NCBI RefSeq assembly: GCF_030704535.1
Contig: NC_081822.1
Location: forward strand, 4,763,501 to 4,827,500
Direction of reading: 5' to 3'
DNA length: 64,000 nt
From: Vitis vinifera
Taxonomy: Eukaryota; Streptophyta; Magnoliopsida; Vitales; Vitaceae
Numbering within the stretch: the stretch's first letter is position 1; each line of letters begins with the position of its first letter. Below are positions 36,525-48,905 of the stretch, in pieces. The position numbers and the translations under genes are program-made. The notes under the pieces were generated by a model. That model worked only from the letters and a program-made list of their open reading frames with translations, was not told the DNA's origin and searched no databases.

Positions 36525-36800
36525 GGTTTAAATACACTTTAACCCAACAACCCACATGATATTTTACATTTTGTGCCTTCACATTCAAAATCCAACAACT
36601 TTTCTTCAAACCTTTTAAGCACCAACATTACACCTTTTTTGTCGGATAACATTACATTCATTAAAAGTAAATATCACATGGATAACATTACATTCATTAA
36701 ACGTAAATATCACATAAGTGGGGGTAAAATTGTCATTTGAAATAACATGTGGTGTGTGGAGCAATTGAAACTTGAAAGAGTACATAGGAATCGAATTATC
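36525..36800. repeat. Stray arm resembling the Mutator-like element's inverted end
   Basis: The sequence from AAAGGTTTAAATACACTTTAAC onwards parallels the left end at 28682 in order and spacing: a TTTAACCC/TTTTACCC start, ACATGATATTTTACATTT, TTCAAAATC, then a CACCTTTTTT-GTCGGA stretch and a GGGGGTAAAATTGTCATTT segment. I found no matching opposite arm nearby. Confidence 0.4.
36644..36715. repeat. 36-bp tandem duplication
   Basis: Two adjacent 36-bp units starting GGATAACATTACATTC differ by one base (A/C). It lies inside the stray transposon arm. Confidence 0.95.
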
Positions 36801-39800
36801 ATTATCCGTTAAGTTAGCATAGAAAGTAATGTTGAAAGGAAAATGAAATAGAGATTGATGTAAACCCATCATCTTATGCAACGGAATGATCTTCTTTTAA
36901 GTTCTTTACATCATGGGAACAACCAAGAACCTCAGAAAAGAAAAATAAAAAAATTATGCCTTTTATTGGAAAATTATTCTCAAATAAATAGAATTAAGCT
37001 CCGAAGAAAAATTAACTGCCTTTGTAGTCAATTTCAATCCATCATGTGAAAAAAAAACCTAAAAAGGAAAAAAATATAAAAATTGAGAATTATAAGATTT
37101 TAGTAAAAAAAAACTACCATTGCAATTCATATCTTTAATCGAAATCTTAATCCTGTTATGTTTGCATTAGCTTTGTGGGTGTTTAGGATTTTAAATGTGA
37201 TGGAGTAATATGTAAAATATATTAAACATTCAACAAAATATATTTTACTCCTTGTATTTAAAAATTAAAAAATTAATTATATATTTTTAGATATATTTTT
37301 ATTTTATTACATTTTAATATTTTATCTCAAATTTCCCTAAAAACATAAAAATTATCATTCTATCTTATGTCTTTAATTTTATTTTTTTTTAAGTTTTAAA
37401 CTTTGAGACTCTTTAATTTTTATTAAGTCATTAAGTTAAATCTAAAAAAATTCTTACAGTTTATATAGGATTTATTATTATAGATAAATAAAAGACAAGA
37501 AATATATCAAGACCAAAACTAAGGTGATTTTTTTTATTCAATTAAAAGTAATTTGTTGATATCAATTAATATAATTAAAGTAAATTTATTATTAATAAAT
37601 TCAGTTTAATTATATGAATGGATATGATAAGTTACTTTTTAGTTAAAAAAAAACAAAAACCAAAATATTTTGGATTTTTTCCCAAAAATGAACTCCACCT
37701 AAAAGTCCATTACCCATACTTTTTATTAAAAAAAAATATTGTTGGAGAAAATTTGACAAAATTTAAACAACACTCTTAAAAAATTGAAAAATTACATATG
37801 TTGGTTTTAAAAATGTTTAATAGTAAAAACAGTTTGGGATAAAATAGTTGAATTAAAAACATTTCAAATAAAAAATATACCAAATATACTATTAATTTAA
37901 TGAGTAATTATGACATCGGCATGATTTTTACCCTAAACTTTCCTCCACCACAGCCATCCTAACACACATTGATTCTCTCTTTTTTTTTTGTTGGGTGTTT
38001 GGTTCTACCACCTAAACTATTTATTTTCTAAGCCAAGATGGATGGGTAAGTCGCATTATGAGCAATCTATTCGATGCCAAAGGGCCTTCTCAATGGCAAG
38101 CGCACATCACTTTTATCATGGATCTTCCTTTTAGTTCTTTACACAAGAAACTAGACAAATCCTTGTTAGGCTGCTTTCAAGTAGGCCAAGGCTGTAAGGT
38201 GGCCAAAGCTTTCCACCAAACCCAATGTGATTTGAATACAAAGAGTAACAATTTTCACCATATTTGCAACAAATTAGTCTAGCCTCATCAGAATGGTATG
38301 CTAAATTGAAATCAAATTGCATTCAAAGTAACGTTTAGTACATACTTATAAGTTATAAATCATCTTTTGAAATTAGGATTTATAATTTTTATAAAATAAC
38401 TTAATAATAATATATGACTTTTAATTTTGTTTTGCTCGCTGAAAAGTCGGATTTGATTCCCACCTTCAGGTAATAGGTAGCTTTGGAGGTTGCTTTTTTT
38501 TGAAATGTTGTCACTGTGTGGGACAATAATTAATAGAAAGTAGATAGGCAGAAACGAGATAAGGGGATGAATTCAGTGGGTTCTAGGGATCGCCGCACAC
38601 AACTCATGACAAAGGCTGACAAGCTAGATTCCATAGAGCGTTAACAGTCAAACGTGGGTGACAAAATGAGGGGGTGATGGGTCCGTCCTCTGACAATGGC
38701 AGCTCAGACTTGGAAGAGTTAAGAGTCATAGTCACCGCAGCTTTTGGCCTGTCTCTTTCCCACTATAAATAGAAAAGAGAAAAGGAACCCAGAGTCATCC
38801 TCAGTCCCCACTGTAAATATTAAAAGTCCCCATCAAAACACAACTTTTCCATATTAAAATATATATACAGTATTATTATGATGTAAATTTCTTGAATTTT
38901 GTCATCGGACTCGATCAAAGATTGGAAGTAGACATAATTTTTGAGGGTAATTGTCTGTTTGAATGTAGTTGATGCAATATTGAAAGACGATCTGCATGCA
39001 AGGGTGATGGACTTTTACCTTTTATTCACTGATAGGGCAGTGATACAGTACTGAAAGAGCTCTTGGTTTCAATTCTTGCCGTTCAATTTTGTTAGCTACC
39101 AGTCATGATCTACTTTTCACCAACCACATGGCCTCTTTGGCGCCCATCGATAGGAAAAAATACACTCGGAGTAGCCTACATTTTAGGGGGTTTTGTCCCC
39201 TGCGTGCCCAGCGTAAACCTCTTCCATAAGTCATCTTAAATCACACAATCAATCATATTTCATCTGCTTATATGGTTCAAGCTCTACCAAGAGCTGAAGA
39301 GCAGTGCCAATATGAACTGGTTTTCTTTTAAAATTTTCTGTAATCATTGCAGCATGATTCCATCATTTAGCACGAGGATCCTGCATTACAAATGCCAAAG
39401 TTATGATCCTGTATTTAACTATAGTTCTGGTCGTGGTGGTACTGAACAGTCAGCATTATCCTCCAATAAAATGAATTAAAACTGTTTTTAGAAAGGGATG
39501 GCGTTTGTCTCCACACCATTAAGGTCCTTCCCAGAATATTGAGTGGAAAGAGAAAAGTATATGGGTATCTTCACATCGAAACTTTTGCTGCCTTTTGAAG
39601 CCAGAACAGGGCCCTTAGCCCATTCAATGCAATATCAATTGATGTAAGCTCATATCGTGTGTTGGAAGTTGCTCATAGCCACATCAAGAAGCATCTCATG
39701 ACTACTTAGCGAAGCATGATTATCCCTAAAGTTTGACAATTTTTGTTATGCGGTGAACAGTATTAGTTTACTCCGTCAAAGGAGATGGCTTAATGGTCAG

Positions 39801-40049
39801 GATTATAATTATTGGATGAGAGTGTATCAGTGAAATTAGCCCTACATTCCCCTGGAGTGGATAAAGGGAAGCATTTAATCTCCGAAAAAGGCCAAAAAGG
39901 TTATGGCCACTGATCAATGATCATTATGCCAATTCTATTGTGCTACAGTAGAGCTTGAAATTAAAGGTCTAAAATTACAAAATTTCCATACTTGTACATC
40001 TCATTTTTTGAGATATCAGCTTTGAATATATCTCTAGGCTTCACTAGTT

Positions 40050-41470
40050 TTACTGATCAGGAAAGTACCAATGAAGAGAGGGGGCTTGATCACCCCAGAA
40101 GAAATTGCAGGGCTCCTCTGCACTGAAGAAACTCTGCTCTTCCATTCTCCCAAACTGATGCTGAAACGCTTTACTTGGGAACCAGTTCATTGGTGAAGGT
40201 GATGACAAAGAAGCACAGTTCAATCTAAGAGAAGAAGAAGACGCTGGAGACATCATTAGCTGTGCGTTGAAATTGCTCTCATTCTTTAAAACTCCACTGG
40301 AATCACTATCAGATGACCCGTCTTTGAAGTCTCCCAATCCATGGATTCCTGATATATTTCCATTGTTCTTACCCTGCTCTGAAACATTATTCTCAGACTC
40401 CGAAACTAGAGCCTCCTCTTTAACAGATTGATTTAACTCCATGTTTCCGCCTTGGAGCTTTGCTTTCAGCTCTCTTAGCTGCAGTTCAAAGACAAAGACC
40501 ATAAGAAAGAGCCAAAAGTTCCACACTCAAGTCAAATTTCAACAACCAACCATGTAGAAAACATCTAAAACTAGAATCCATTAATTTACCTCTGCGACTA
40601 AAGCTTCTTTCTCTTGTTCGAGACTCTCGTAGTCAAGCTTCAGAGCATCATAATTGGCTTTAAGAATACCGTAGTCTCTCTCCAATTGCTTCGTCTTCCA
40701 GCGTGCTCGGCGGTTTTGAAACCATATCGCTACTTGTCGTGGTTTTAGGCCCAGTTCTTCTGCTATTTTCACCTTTCGCTCTGGCTCAAGCTTGTTCTCA
40801 ATCTCAAAACTTCTCTCCAAGGCCTTTACCTGATCAAAGCTCAATCGCTTTTTCTTCTCAGTGATCAGTCCAGTTTCCTCAGCACAGTCTTCTTCATCAA
40901 AACTATCTAACATAGCTTGGAATTCACTATCGTAGACAGGATAATTCTTTGAGTTCTTCCCCTCTAAATAACAACACGAGTGAGGATTAGATTTTTCTGC
41001 GGTACAAGTGACTTGAGAAATAAAGCAAGAACTCGGATGAAATGAAGTGTGGTGTTAATATCATAGAAGAAGTGTTATAGAAAACAGTATCAAGTAAATC
41101 TTGGTTTAACTCTTGTTTGGCTTCTGAGAAAAGGGAGGAAAAGAAGAGAAAAAACTAAATTTTTTGAATGGTAGAGTTTTTCATTACTGTCACACAGTTC
41201 CTTGACTCTGCCCATAAGGCTCTTCATTTTCTTTTATTGTGCTACCTTTTCTCAGCTGCCAAGGACCATTGAGTTGCAGCCTTCCGGAGCAAGAGAAAGG
41301 AACAAATGGACATGCATGAATCTCTAAATAAACAATAAAGAAAAAGGGCAAAAATAAAAAATAAAAACCCCTAGTGATTTGAATTTGTTGCTGAACCATT
41401 TCTGTTTACCTTTAGGCGAACACATGGAGACCAAAGGAGCCAAAGAAACAGAGCTACTGAAGCGCTTCAT
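40050..41470 (-). CDS. HD-Zip class I transcription factor (ATHB5/6/16-like)
   Basis: Three exons, 41470-41410, 40963-40590 and 40478-40050, join in frame to 287 residues. The start [15 protein letters not shown] matches the class. An acidic stretch precedes a complete homeodomain (about residues 57-115) with [15 protein letters not shown] and the recognition helix [16 protein letters not shown] leucine zipper follows at once (about 116-155) with six leucines at heptad spacing, running across the exon 2/3 junction. The serine-rich tail ends in [16 protein letters not shown], an aromatic C-terminal motif typical of these activators. Class I factors bind pseudopalindromic CAATNATTG sites as dimers in the nucleus and act in ABA, light and stress responses; the exact role here is inferred. 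Introns are GT-AG (446 and 111 nt). No defect was seen. Confidence 0.95.
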
Positions 41471-44400
41471 GACAGAATTACTATGTGGGAGAACCTGAAC
41501 AGATCTTACTGTAATGGAGACTCTTTTCTTTTCTCAAGTCTCTCTACACTTTTCTTTGGCGAATAAGAGTTGAAAGCAGGCCTTTTCAGTTGAGAGAAGA
41601 ACCAGAACCATTGATGATCATGACTTGAAGTTGCAACAAAAAAAAAAAACAAATGCTGTAAAATGACTGAGCCTGAGCCTTCTCTCAGCACCTATTCTCC
41701 CTGCGAATCCAGAAGAAGAAGTAGATGAAGGACAACAAGAAAAGGCAAGCCAACTCTTACGAGCCAACCAAGCACAGGAAGCTCTGAATCAAGCCCAACG
41801 CATCCAAGGGAGTGTGTCGAGACTGATTCACAAGAAGAACATTAGTAAATTTACTCAAGACATGCTTTTTATATATGCAAACTCGACTGGGTACCGACTC
41901 AACTTTGACGTAGCTGCAATGCTGGCCACGGGGCAGCCCACCATAAGGAAAAAGTTTGGACAAGTTTTTACAGATTTTTTTTTTTTTTTTTGCAATTGGT
42001 CCACCAAAAGATGCTCTCTCCAGAGAGTGAGGGAAATACTTAGGCCCTCATTCAACCTTCTCTGAATCGTCAAGGTTAAGTTCAATTCTTGGGATGATAA
42101 GAGATTCAATCTTCCAGGTTTTTCGGCCATTTTTTATGAAATATAATCATTTATTTTTTTTAAGAATCATTCGCCCATTTTTAATTAAACCCATATCCTT
42201 TTCCTGTTTTTTTCCCTGGGTTGTCCGGCTAAAATTTTGTTTCATCTCAGCTCAATTCAATCATCTGCACTGAGACGTCCCAGTTTTGCCCGCTACTCGA
42301 TAAATATAATACTATTCCCTCCCTCGTGGATAAAATCAAAGTCTTTTTTCTTTTCTCTCTCTGTATATATAATTAGGCGAAACAATTATATCCATTATTA
42401 ACCTTTGGCAAAGCCCATAATCCAAGATAAAATCTTGAGTCACACACCTCTAATGATAGTTACATTATGACGGTTTCCTGCCTCGAAGTCGAACAAATGA
42501 TGTATAATCTGTGGGGTCAGATGATATGACTGACACTGAATTTTTGCTTTTATTCAAATCTGAGCGTGATCGTGTCGCCCATGATGCCTGTGATGGAGCT
42601 GTCAGTGATGGCAGCTAGTTGGAGGATTCACTATCTATTGCCAGAAACCTTGTACCATTCGAGTTTCAGTTTTGAACTTTTGATCAACCCCTCACTCTCC
42701 AATAAAAGTGGTGGTATTAGAAAGACAGAAGGCTTCACTAGGAAGTAGGAGGAAGCATGTGGTCATAGCAAGCCCAGGTAATTGGCAGAATCTGGGTTAC
42801 TTAAGAAAATTAAAATCACCGAAAATTAACAGTGTCTTACAATGTGAAGTAGTCGACGCATCAGCATCAGCATGTACCATACAGGCAACTTTCATTGATA
42901 GATATATGGTGTGTGTAGACGCTCACTACAGTACACGATTTACGCTTTTCCAATCAGTAGGACATCTCCTTTTTGGAGGTGCGCCCCCTTGGAGGAGCAA
43001 ACGCTCTACTCCAAGATAGAGACATCGAAAGAGTATATTTTTAACCTTTTGATTTAACAAAGAGTAAATTTAGAGGCAAGAGTAGAGGATGAAAGCGGTG
43101 GAGTCGGAGAAATGGGGGAGGCTAAGCAAAGTCCAGCGTAGATGCACGTGGAGGGCGCAGGGAAAAAAGAGCAATGTGGGAGGGTTTTGCTTAATTTCTG
43201 CAAGATTGGACAGTGCCACCTACATCACATGGAGTGTTATAGTAGAAAAGAAAAACACCCCGTAAGCATTTTCATATTGTTCGGAAATTGGGGCTTTGGA
43301 TGCTGGTGACAGCACTGCCACCTGCCTCACATGACGTTGTCACTGTGCCATACTGTTATTGGGATGTGTCTCCTTCATGTTTCAATCCTGGTTACATATT
43401 CACTCCTCCACCCTCTTTATTCTCCCATTTTTTACCTTTTATAAGTTATTCGTCCGTCTTGGAGACTCACATGCTCCAATTCGTTTCCTTCAAATTGTAG
43501 AAAAGTTTTTCAATGGTCTACTACGAATTAATAAAAAATCCAATTATTGGAGGATTGAATGCAGGCGGGCTTATTAATGTCGGGCTACAACTAGGTTTGG
43601 CCGATGGGCTGCAAAGTCAACCAAACCTCAAGTTTTCAATCCAGACTAGAATCTTTTGAATTTAGACAGATTTTATTTTTATTTATTTTGGTTGAATTAG
43701 ATAAATAATTTTTATTTATATACTTCGTTTGTATTACAACATTAATTATACAGCCAATTAATTGATCACGTGTAGATATCTTATAATATTAAAATGATCG
43801 TAATTCTCTATGTATGAATATTTAATATGAATATAGTTAAGGTTGTTTATCATATACCATTATTGGGTTTGGAATTGAATAAGATTTTCAACTAAAACTT
43901 AGATTTCTGGTTGGCTCAAAATTTACTCAAAACATGTTGCAACCCTGATTGATTAGTCAGAATTCACAAAAGATCCGAATACTTGATATTACATGCCAAA
44001 ATAAGAGACAATTCAAGGGTTTTTTCTTTCATTTTCTTTCTTCCTTTCTTTACCCTTTTTTCTAGATAGTTTGGCTGTCAAAACTTCAACGACTAGATCT
44101 TTTGGAACCCACCTATGGAAAAGGATAGGCCATTTAGAAGCTGATCGATTTCATGATGAGAAAATGGATGTAGGTTGAACCAATGAGATGAAACCCAAGG
44201 CCCATAAGTTGAAATACGGAACAATAGGTGATGGGATTGGAGCAAGCACCGGAAAATACAAGGCTCTTACACTAGTGTCACATGGGAGTGGACCAATATG
44301 TCATGATCAAACAAATGAATTTTAGCATCACAACAGGTGCCACATCAAAAAAAAATATCTCATTTTCGAGAAGAGAGAGGACCTAGGGCCATCCGGTGTT

Positions 44401-47400
44401 GTGTACCATACATTTTAAACTTTCTTAAATATTTATTAGGTTGGACAACAAAGATTTAGAACCATTACTTAGTAAATAACAATCAACCTTTTCCCTTGTC
44501 TGGTTAAAGACAGCATCTTCAGAGTACCAAAAGCAACTTGAGGATGGGAAACGCCCATTGAAGATAACATGGCAGTTTTCACGGTACGCATTGGAATTTG
44601 GATTTTGGATTGTCCACTGAAATTTTGAACCAAAATTAACTTCATTTATATTCCAGCCCCGCGTGGAGTGTGTGCCGTGTGGTGACCGGTGCGATGTAAA
44701 CAAGTGAAAACTCCCTTGACTAGAAGTGTGTTTATACCAATGACATGTTTACTTCAACATCTTTCTTGTGAATGAGTGGAAAAGAAATCATTCCTTTTCT
44801 CGTTCCAAGTATTTAATTCGTACTTAAAATCAACTTTAAGTGTGGGTCTCATTTCTCTTTAGGAAAATTTATTCCTTCAAAGTGGAGGATAAGTTTTTCA
44901 CACCATCCCCTAAGAAACTCGTTCTATTGCTTTAGGAATTGATATTTGGTTAAATAGTCTTTGTTGCCCTTACCTTAATAACTTTTACCAACGTTTTATT
45001 TTTATTTTTTTTAGATAATTGTGTTTTAGATCCAGCCCAAAATTTAAGATTTGGTTCATAAAGATTACATAATCGATAGGAAGGATATAAAATGTGAAGA
45101 GACTCATATTTCCTTTAAAACTATTTTGAGTATTTTTTACCACAATGTTTGACAAACTTTTTTATCTTAATTTTTTTTAATAATTATTCTGAAAATTTAT
45201 TATTTTTAGAAAACTATTTTTTTTTAAAAAAAAATATTTCATTTTAAAAAAATAATTTTGACATATTTTTAGTTATTTTTTACGTACACAATTTTAAAAA
45301 TATATATTTTTCAAGATGTTTGATTTTTAAATAATAATAATAATAATTTATTTTTAATTTTTTGGAAAATGGTGTATTTTTTTTCCAAATCACTAAATTA
45401 AATTAAATTTTATTGAGGTTTACAAAAGGAATAAAATTTAAATTAATATTTTTCTACTCTTTTTTTCACAGTCAATAAAAGTCATTTTTGGAAAGATAAA
45501 AAATTCATATCCTTCTTATCAATTTTCATACTTCCTCTAAGTTTTGGGCTTAAATAGTGAATTTATATGAACAAAACTTCATTTTTGGGTCCAATTAAGT
45601 CCAAAACACAATTGTCCCTTTTTTTTTTTTTTCTTCTAATCATTTTTACTGATATAAAATATTTATAATAAATTAAATATCTTAAATTATATAAAAATTT
45701 ATGTATTAAAAAATAATTACAAAATTTTGTTGAATTATCAAGCTTATTGAGTCACTTCTCTCCTTTTTTTTTTTTCTTTTTTTTTTTTTTAACTTGTTAG
45801 TTTTTAATTAAAAAATATTCATTAGTATAAATTGGTTTTAATGGAAAAAAATTTTGTTGATTTAAAAAAATGAACGAGACATTTTCCATTATCTTTCCCT
45901 AGTTGGGTAAACTTGTCATAAATGCAATTTAAAAAGTGTAATGAACGTGGAATCCAAGTTGGTCGGTCTTTTAATAAGCCCAATTAATAGCCGGTGCCCC
46001 AAACCATGCCTACCACTATTGTTCCATCCAAGAAGCCAAAAATGGCGAGAGAAAGTGATGATGGCATACCAATATTAAGCTCTAATATTTGATGGGAGTG
46101 GGTCCGTGGGAGTGCTACCATATGGAAGGTCCACAAAGAAAGATAAAAGAGGGAATATGTAACCAATTGATAATGCATTTGTGCTTGAAATTAGGGAGCT
46201 GGTGAAGTATGGAATGCATTTCCTTCTTATGTCCCTTGATTTTTCTAAAGCTTTCTAGACCACCACATCTCCATATCCGCCTGGAGAATCTTTGCATTTC
46301 TTACTTGTATGCACCATATCACAGACCTAACTTTTCAGAAAATATTTAGAGAATTTGGAATCCAGTAAGTTTTAAAATTGAAGATGGTATGAGAGGAGTG
46401 AAATAGATAGAGAAACTTTATCTGTTATGAAGTTGGAAGAGCAGTGTCTTCCAACATCAGTTGTCTTGTTTAATGCAGTACATGATGCAAGCAACTTTAA
46501 AGCATGTTGGCTTCTTGATTTGGGCAATGATGCTTCTTTAGAAACCCTTGGAAGGAATGATGATTTACTTCTCTTTATCCCCTTTGTGTAGAATTGAGAA
46601 CAGAAAGGATAGGCAGTAGACTGTTGCAGGGGAGTAGGTTTCTGGTTTGTAACAAGACATGGATGATCGTTTGCATGTAATATCTTGCTGGTTTACTAAG
46701 AAACTTACTAACAGCCAAGAAACATTAACAGAGAAGAGCCTTTTTTAGGTACATGTCTATTTATTTTAACTAAAAAAAATGCGAAGGCAATTGGTAGTCA
46801 GAATCCAAATCCGCCCAGAGAAGCAGGGCCTCACATGGGTTTCAGTTGGATGGCCAGGTTTGAATTGGATGTTTCAAAGGCTATCAGCGATGGATAACAA
46901 AAATATTTGCTTATAAGTTTGTAGCCTTCATGGGTCTGCATAGTCGAGAGACCTGGAAAGGGATGGACATTTTGTACATACGTAGGCCCTAGAAGGCTAG
47001 ACCCGCCCTATAAGGAGGAGAGAGAGTGGCAGGGTTGGTGTGGAATGAAGGGCAGGCAGCTTTATTGTGTGCTTTCTTTTCTGTTTTTTAAGTGGTGTCC
47101 AAAGGATAGCCTGAAAAGCAATGAAATGGAATATTTCTTAGACTTTCTTGTGCTCTCCTATCCAATCATATTAAATAATTGGTTGGGAAGAAGTTTGGGA
47201 AGATTGGGTGGATAAGTGTTTCAAAAGTTGGGTACGATTGGGCGGAAAAGTGTATTTTGATAGCATGATACACACTTTTAAATGTCCTCTTTCATGGACT
47301 TTGTCGTCCAAAGTTCTTGGCTGGAAGGGGTGTGGATTTCAAAAGCGACCCCTAGTTTGGCATGTGTTAGCTACCCAAAGAAAAATCATCCTCATGAAAT

Positions 47401-48905
47401 TTCCAGAGGCTAATCTAGTCTAGGAATTTGAAGTTGCGCCTAACCCAACTCTTAAAATCCCTAATATAATATTTAAATGACGAACAAAAGGATTCCGCAG
47501 GTTAGTGCATCCTCGGGTTCTTTACCTGCCACACCTATAAGACAAGAAAAGCTCAACAGTCAACAATAAGAACTGAAGAAGTGCTGCTGTAAGAGTAAGG
47601 AAAAAGGATTAGAGAGGACCTGCAGAGGTGCATCGAGGGTTTCGATTCTTTTAGGCTCCTTAACTTCTTATCGCTTGATACTTTTGACTCACAGAATAGA
47701 CTTAACAAGAGGCAATTGATATGTGGGTACACTGATACAACAAGCACAAGATCCATCTCAAACTTTTATGGGCCTGTAGCATCAATCTTGTTGGACTAAT
47801 TATCTATATTTTAAAAGCCAGTTTGTCTCTCTGGACATTCAAGATTTTTATCTTTTGAATCACGTTTTACTATCGCACTCTAGCTAACATCACGCTTTTT
47901 GACATCATAACTCATAAGTTTTCTTCACTAGCTCAATGGACGGTGGACACTACCTTTTAGCCTTCAAAATCTCAGAGTTACAAATTACAAGTTTAGAACT
48001 ATTATGCCTCTTTTAACTCGTATCCTCCTCACGCTACAAGACACAACTCAGCTAGCTGATCTTCTCTCATATCACCAATTGGCAATATCCTGTTTAAACC
48101 TACACACATTATCAGTTCTTTCATCACTCGACAATCTTAGTCATATTTCATTTCTGAATACGTCATATCGTGAATAATAATGCCTTACAATCATCTCCCT
48201 CAGTTACGGTTAGCCAGCCTCATGCCAATTTAGCGTTTACGGCAAAAACAGTGAAGCGCTTGGCTTCATATGGGTTGCATTTACCTGTGAACAGGAGCTA
48301 TATGTGGAACAAAGTTGTCAATCCCAAGGCGGCTAGCCAGGAAGTTGACTCAAGGGGCTCGGTCAGCAAACCAAGAACATGTAGAAAAATGAAGTCTGAA
48401 AGGAATTCGCCATTGTAGAAAAATGTTGGCACCAGAGAAAAATGTTGGCACCGACTGCTGTCTCTCAGTAGGTCCACCTCTATGGATGCAATACTAAACA
48501 AGAATCCATAATAGACCATACTTTTTAAGTTTCACATAACCAACTTTGGTTACTTGTTAACTCCCTTGGATGCAATACTGGCAATTAGAAAGGCCAGTGG
48601 GACTTGGGACTGATGTCATTCATTAAATTATTATAAATAATATTCAGACAGGAAGTGGTCGAAAGGAGGAAAAACAAAAGGGAACTTACATTACTGACAA
48701 GAATTAGTAATTAATTAACAAAAAACAGTTGAACTTTCTCGATCAGGTTCAGTTCCTAGTGAAGCAGCATATGCTCTATCAAAATCTATGCCGCTCTGTC
48801 ATCCCCTGTGTATAAAATTTCTTCGATGTCAACTTCCTTTGAGTTGAACCCGGTAAAAATGCCTATCACTGTACTTTCTTCCTTCATGTCTAATTGTTAA
48901 GAACT
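41471..48905. other. Intergenic, no gene recognised
   Basis: This 7.4-kb gap begins with the HD-Zip leader and promoter and ends with the QTRT1 3' UTR. The middle (44.9-45.9 kb) is AT-rich with long A and T tracts. A coding-like frame at 48170-48418 plus and a short direct repeat AAAAATGTTGGCACC (from 48418 and 48437) were noted but have no clear identity. Confidence 0.5.

Larger units (their letters stand above)
34886..40049. other. AT-rich intergenic block, no gene recognised
   Basis: From 34.9 to 37.9 kb the DNA is extremely AT-rich and holds the TA microsatellite, the degenerate tandem array and a stray transposon arm, all listed separately. From 37.9 to 40.0 kb the composition is more normal, but open frames are short and unfamiliar. 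The part next to 40049 should contain the HD-Zip 3' UTR. Confidence 0.5.

Noticed and set aside
48170..48418. Plus-strand frame with protein-like composition (contains LASYGLHLPVNRSYMWNKVV)
   Set aside because: No family resemblance that I can name, no matching neighbouring exons and no clear splice context; it may be a relic but I cannot support a gene.
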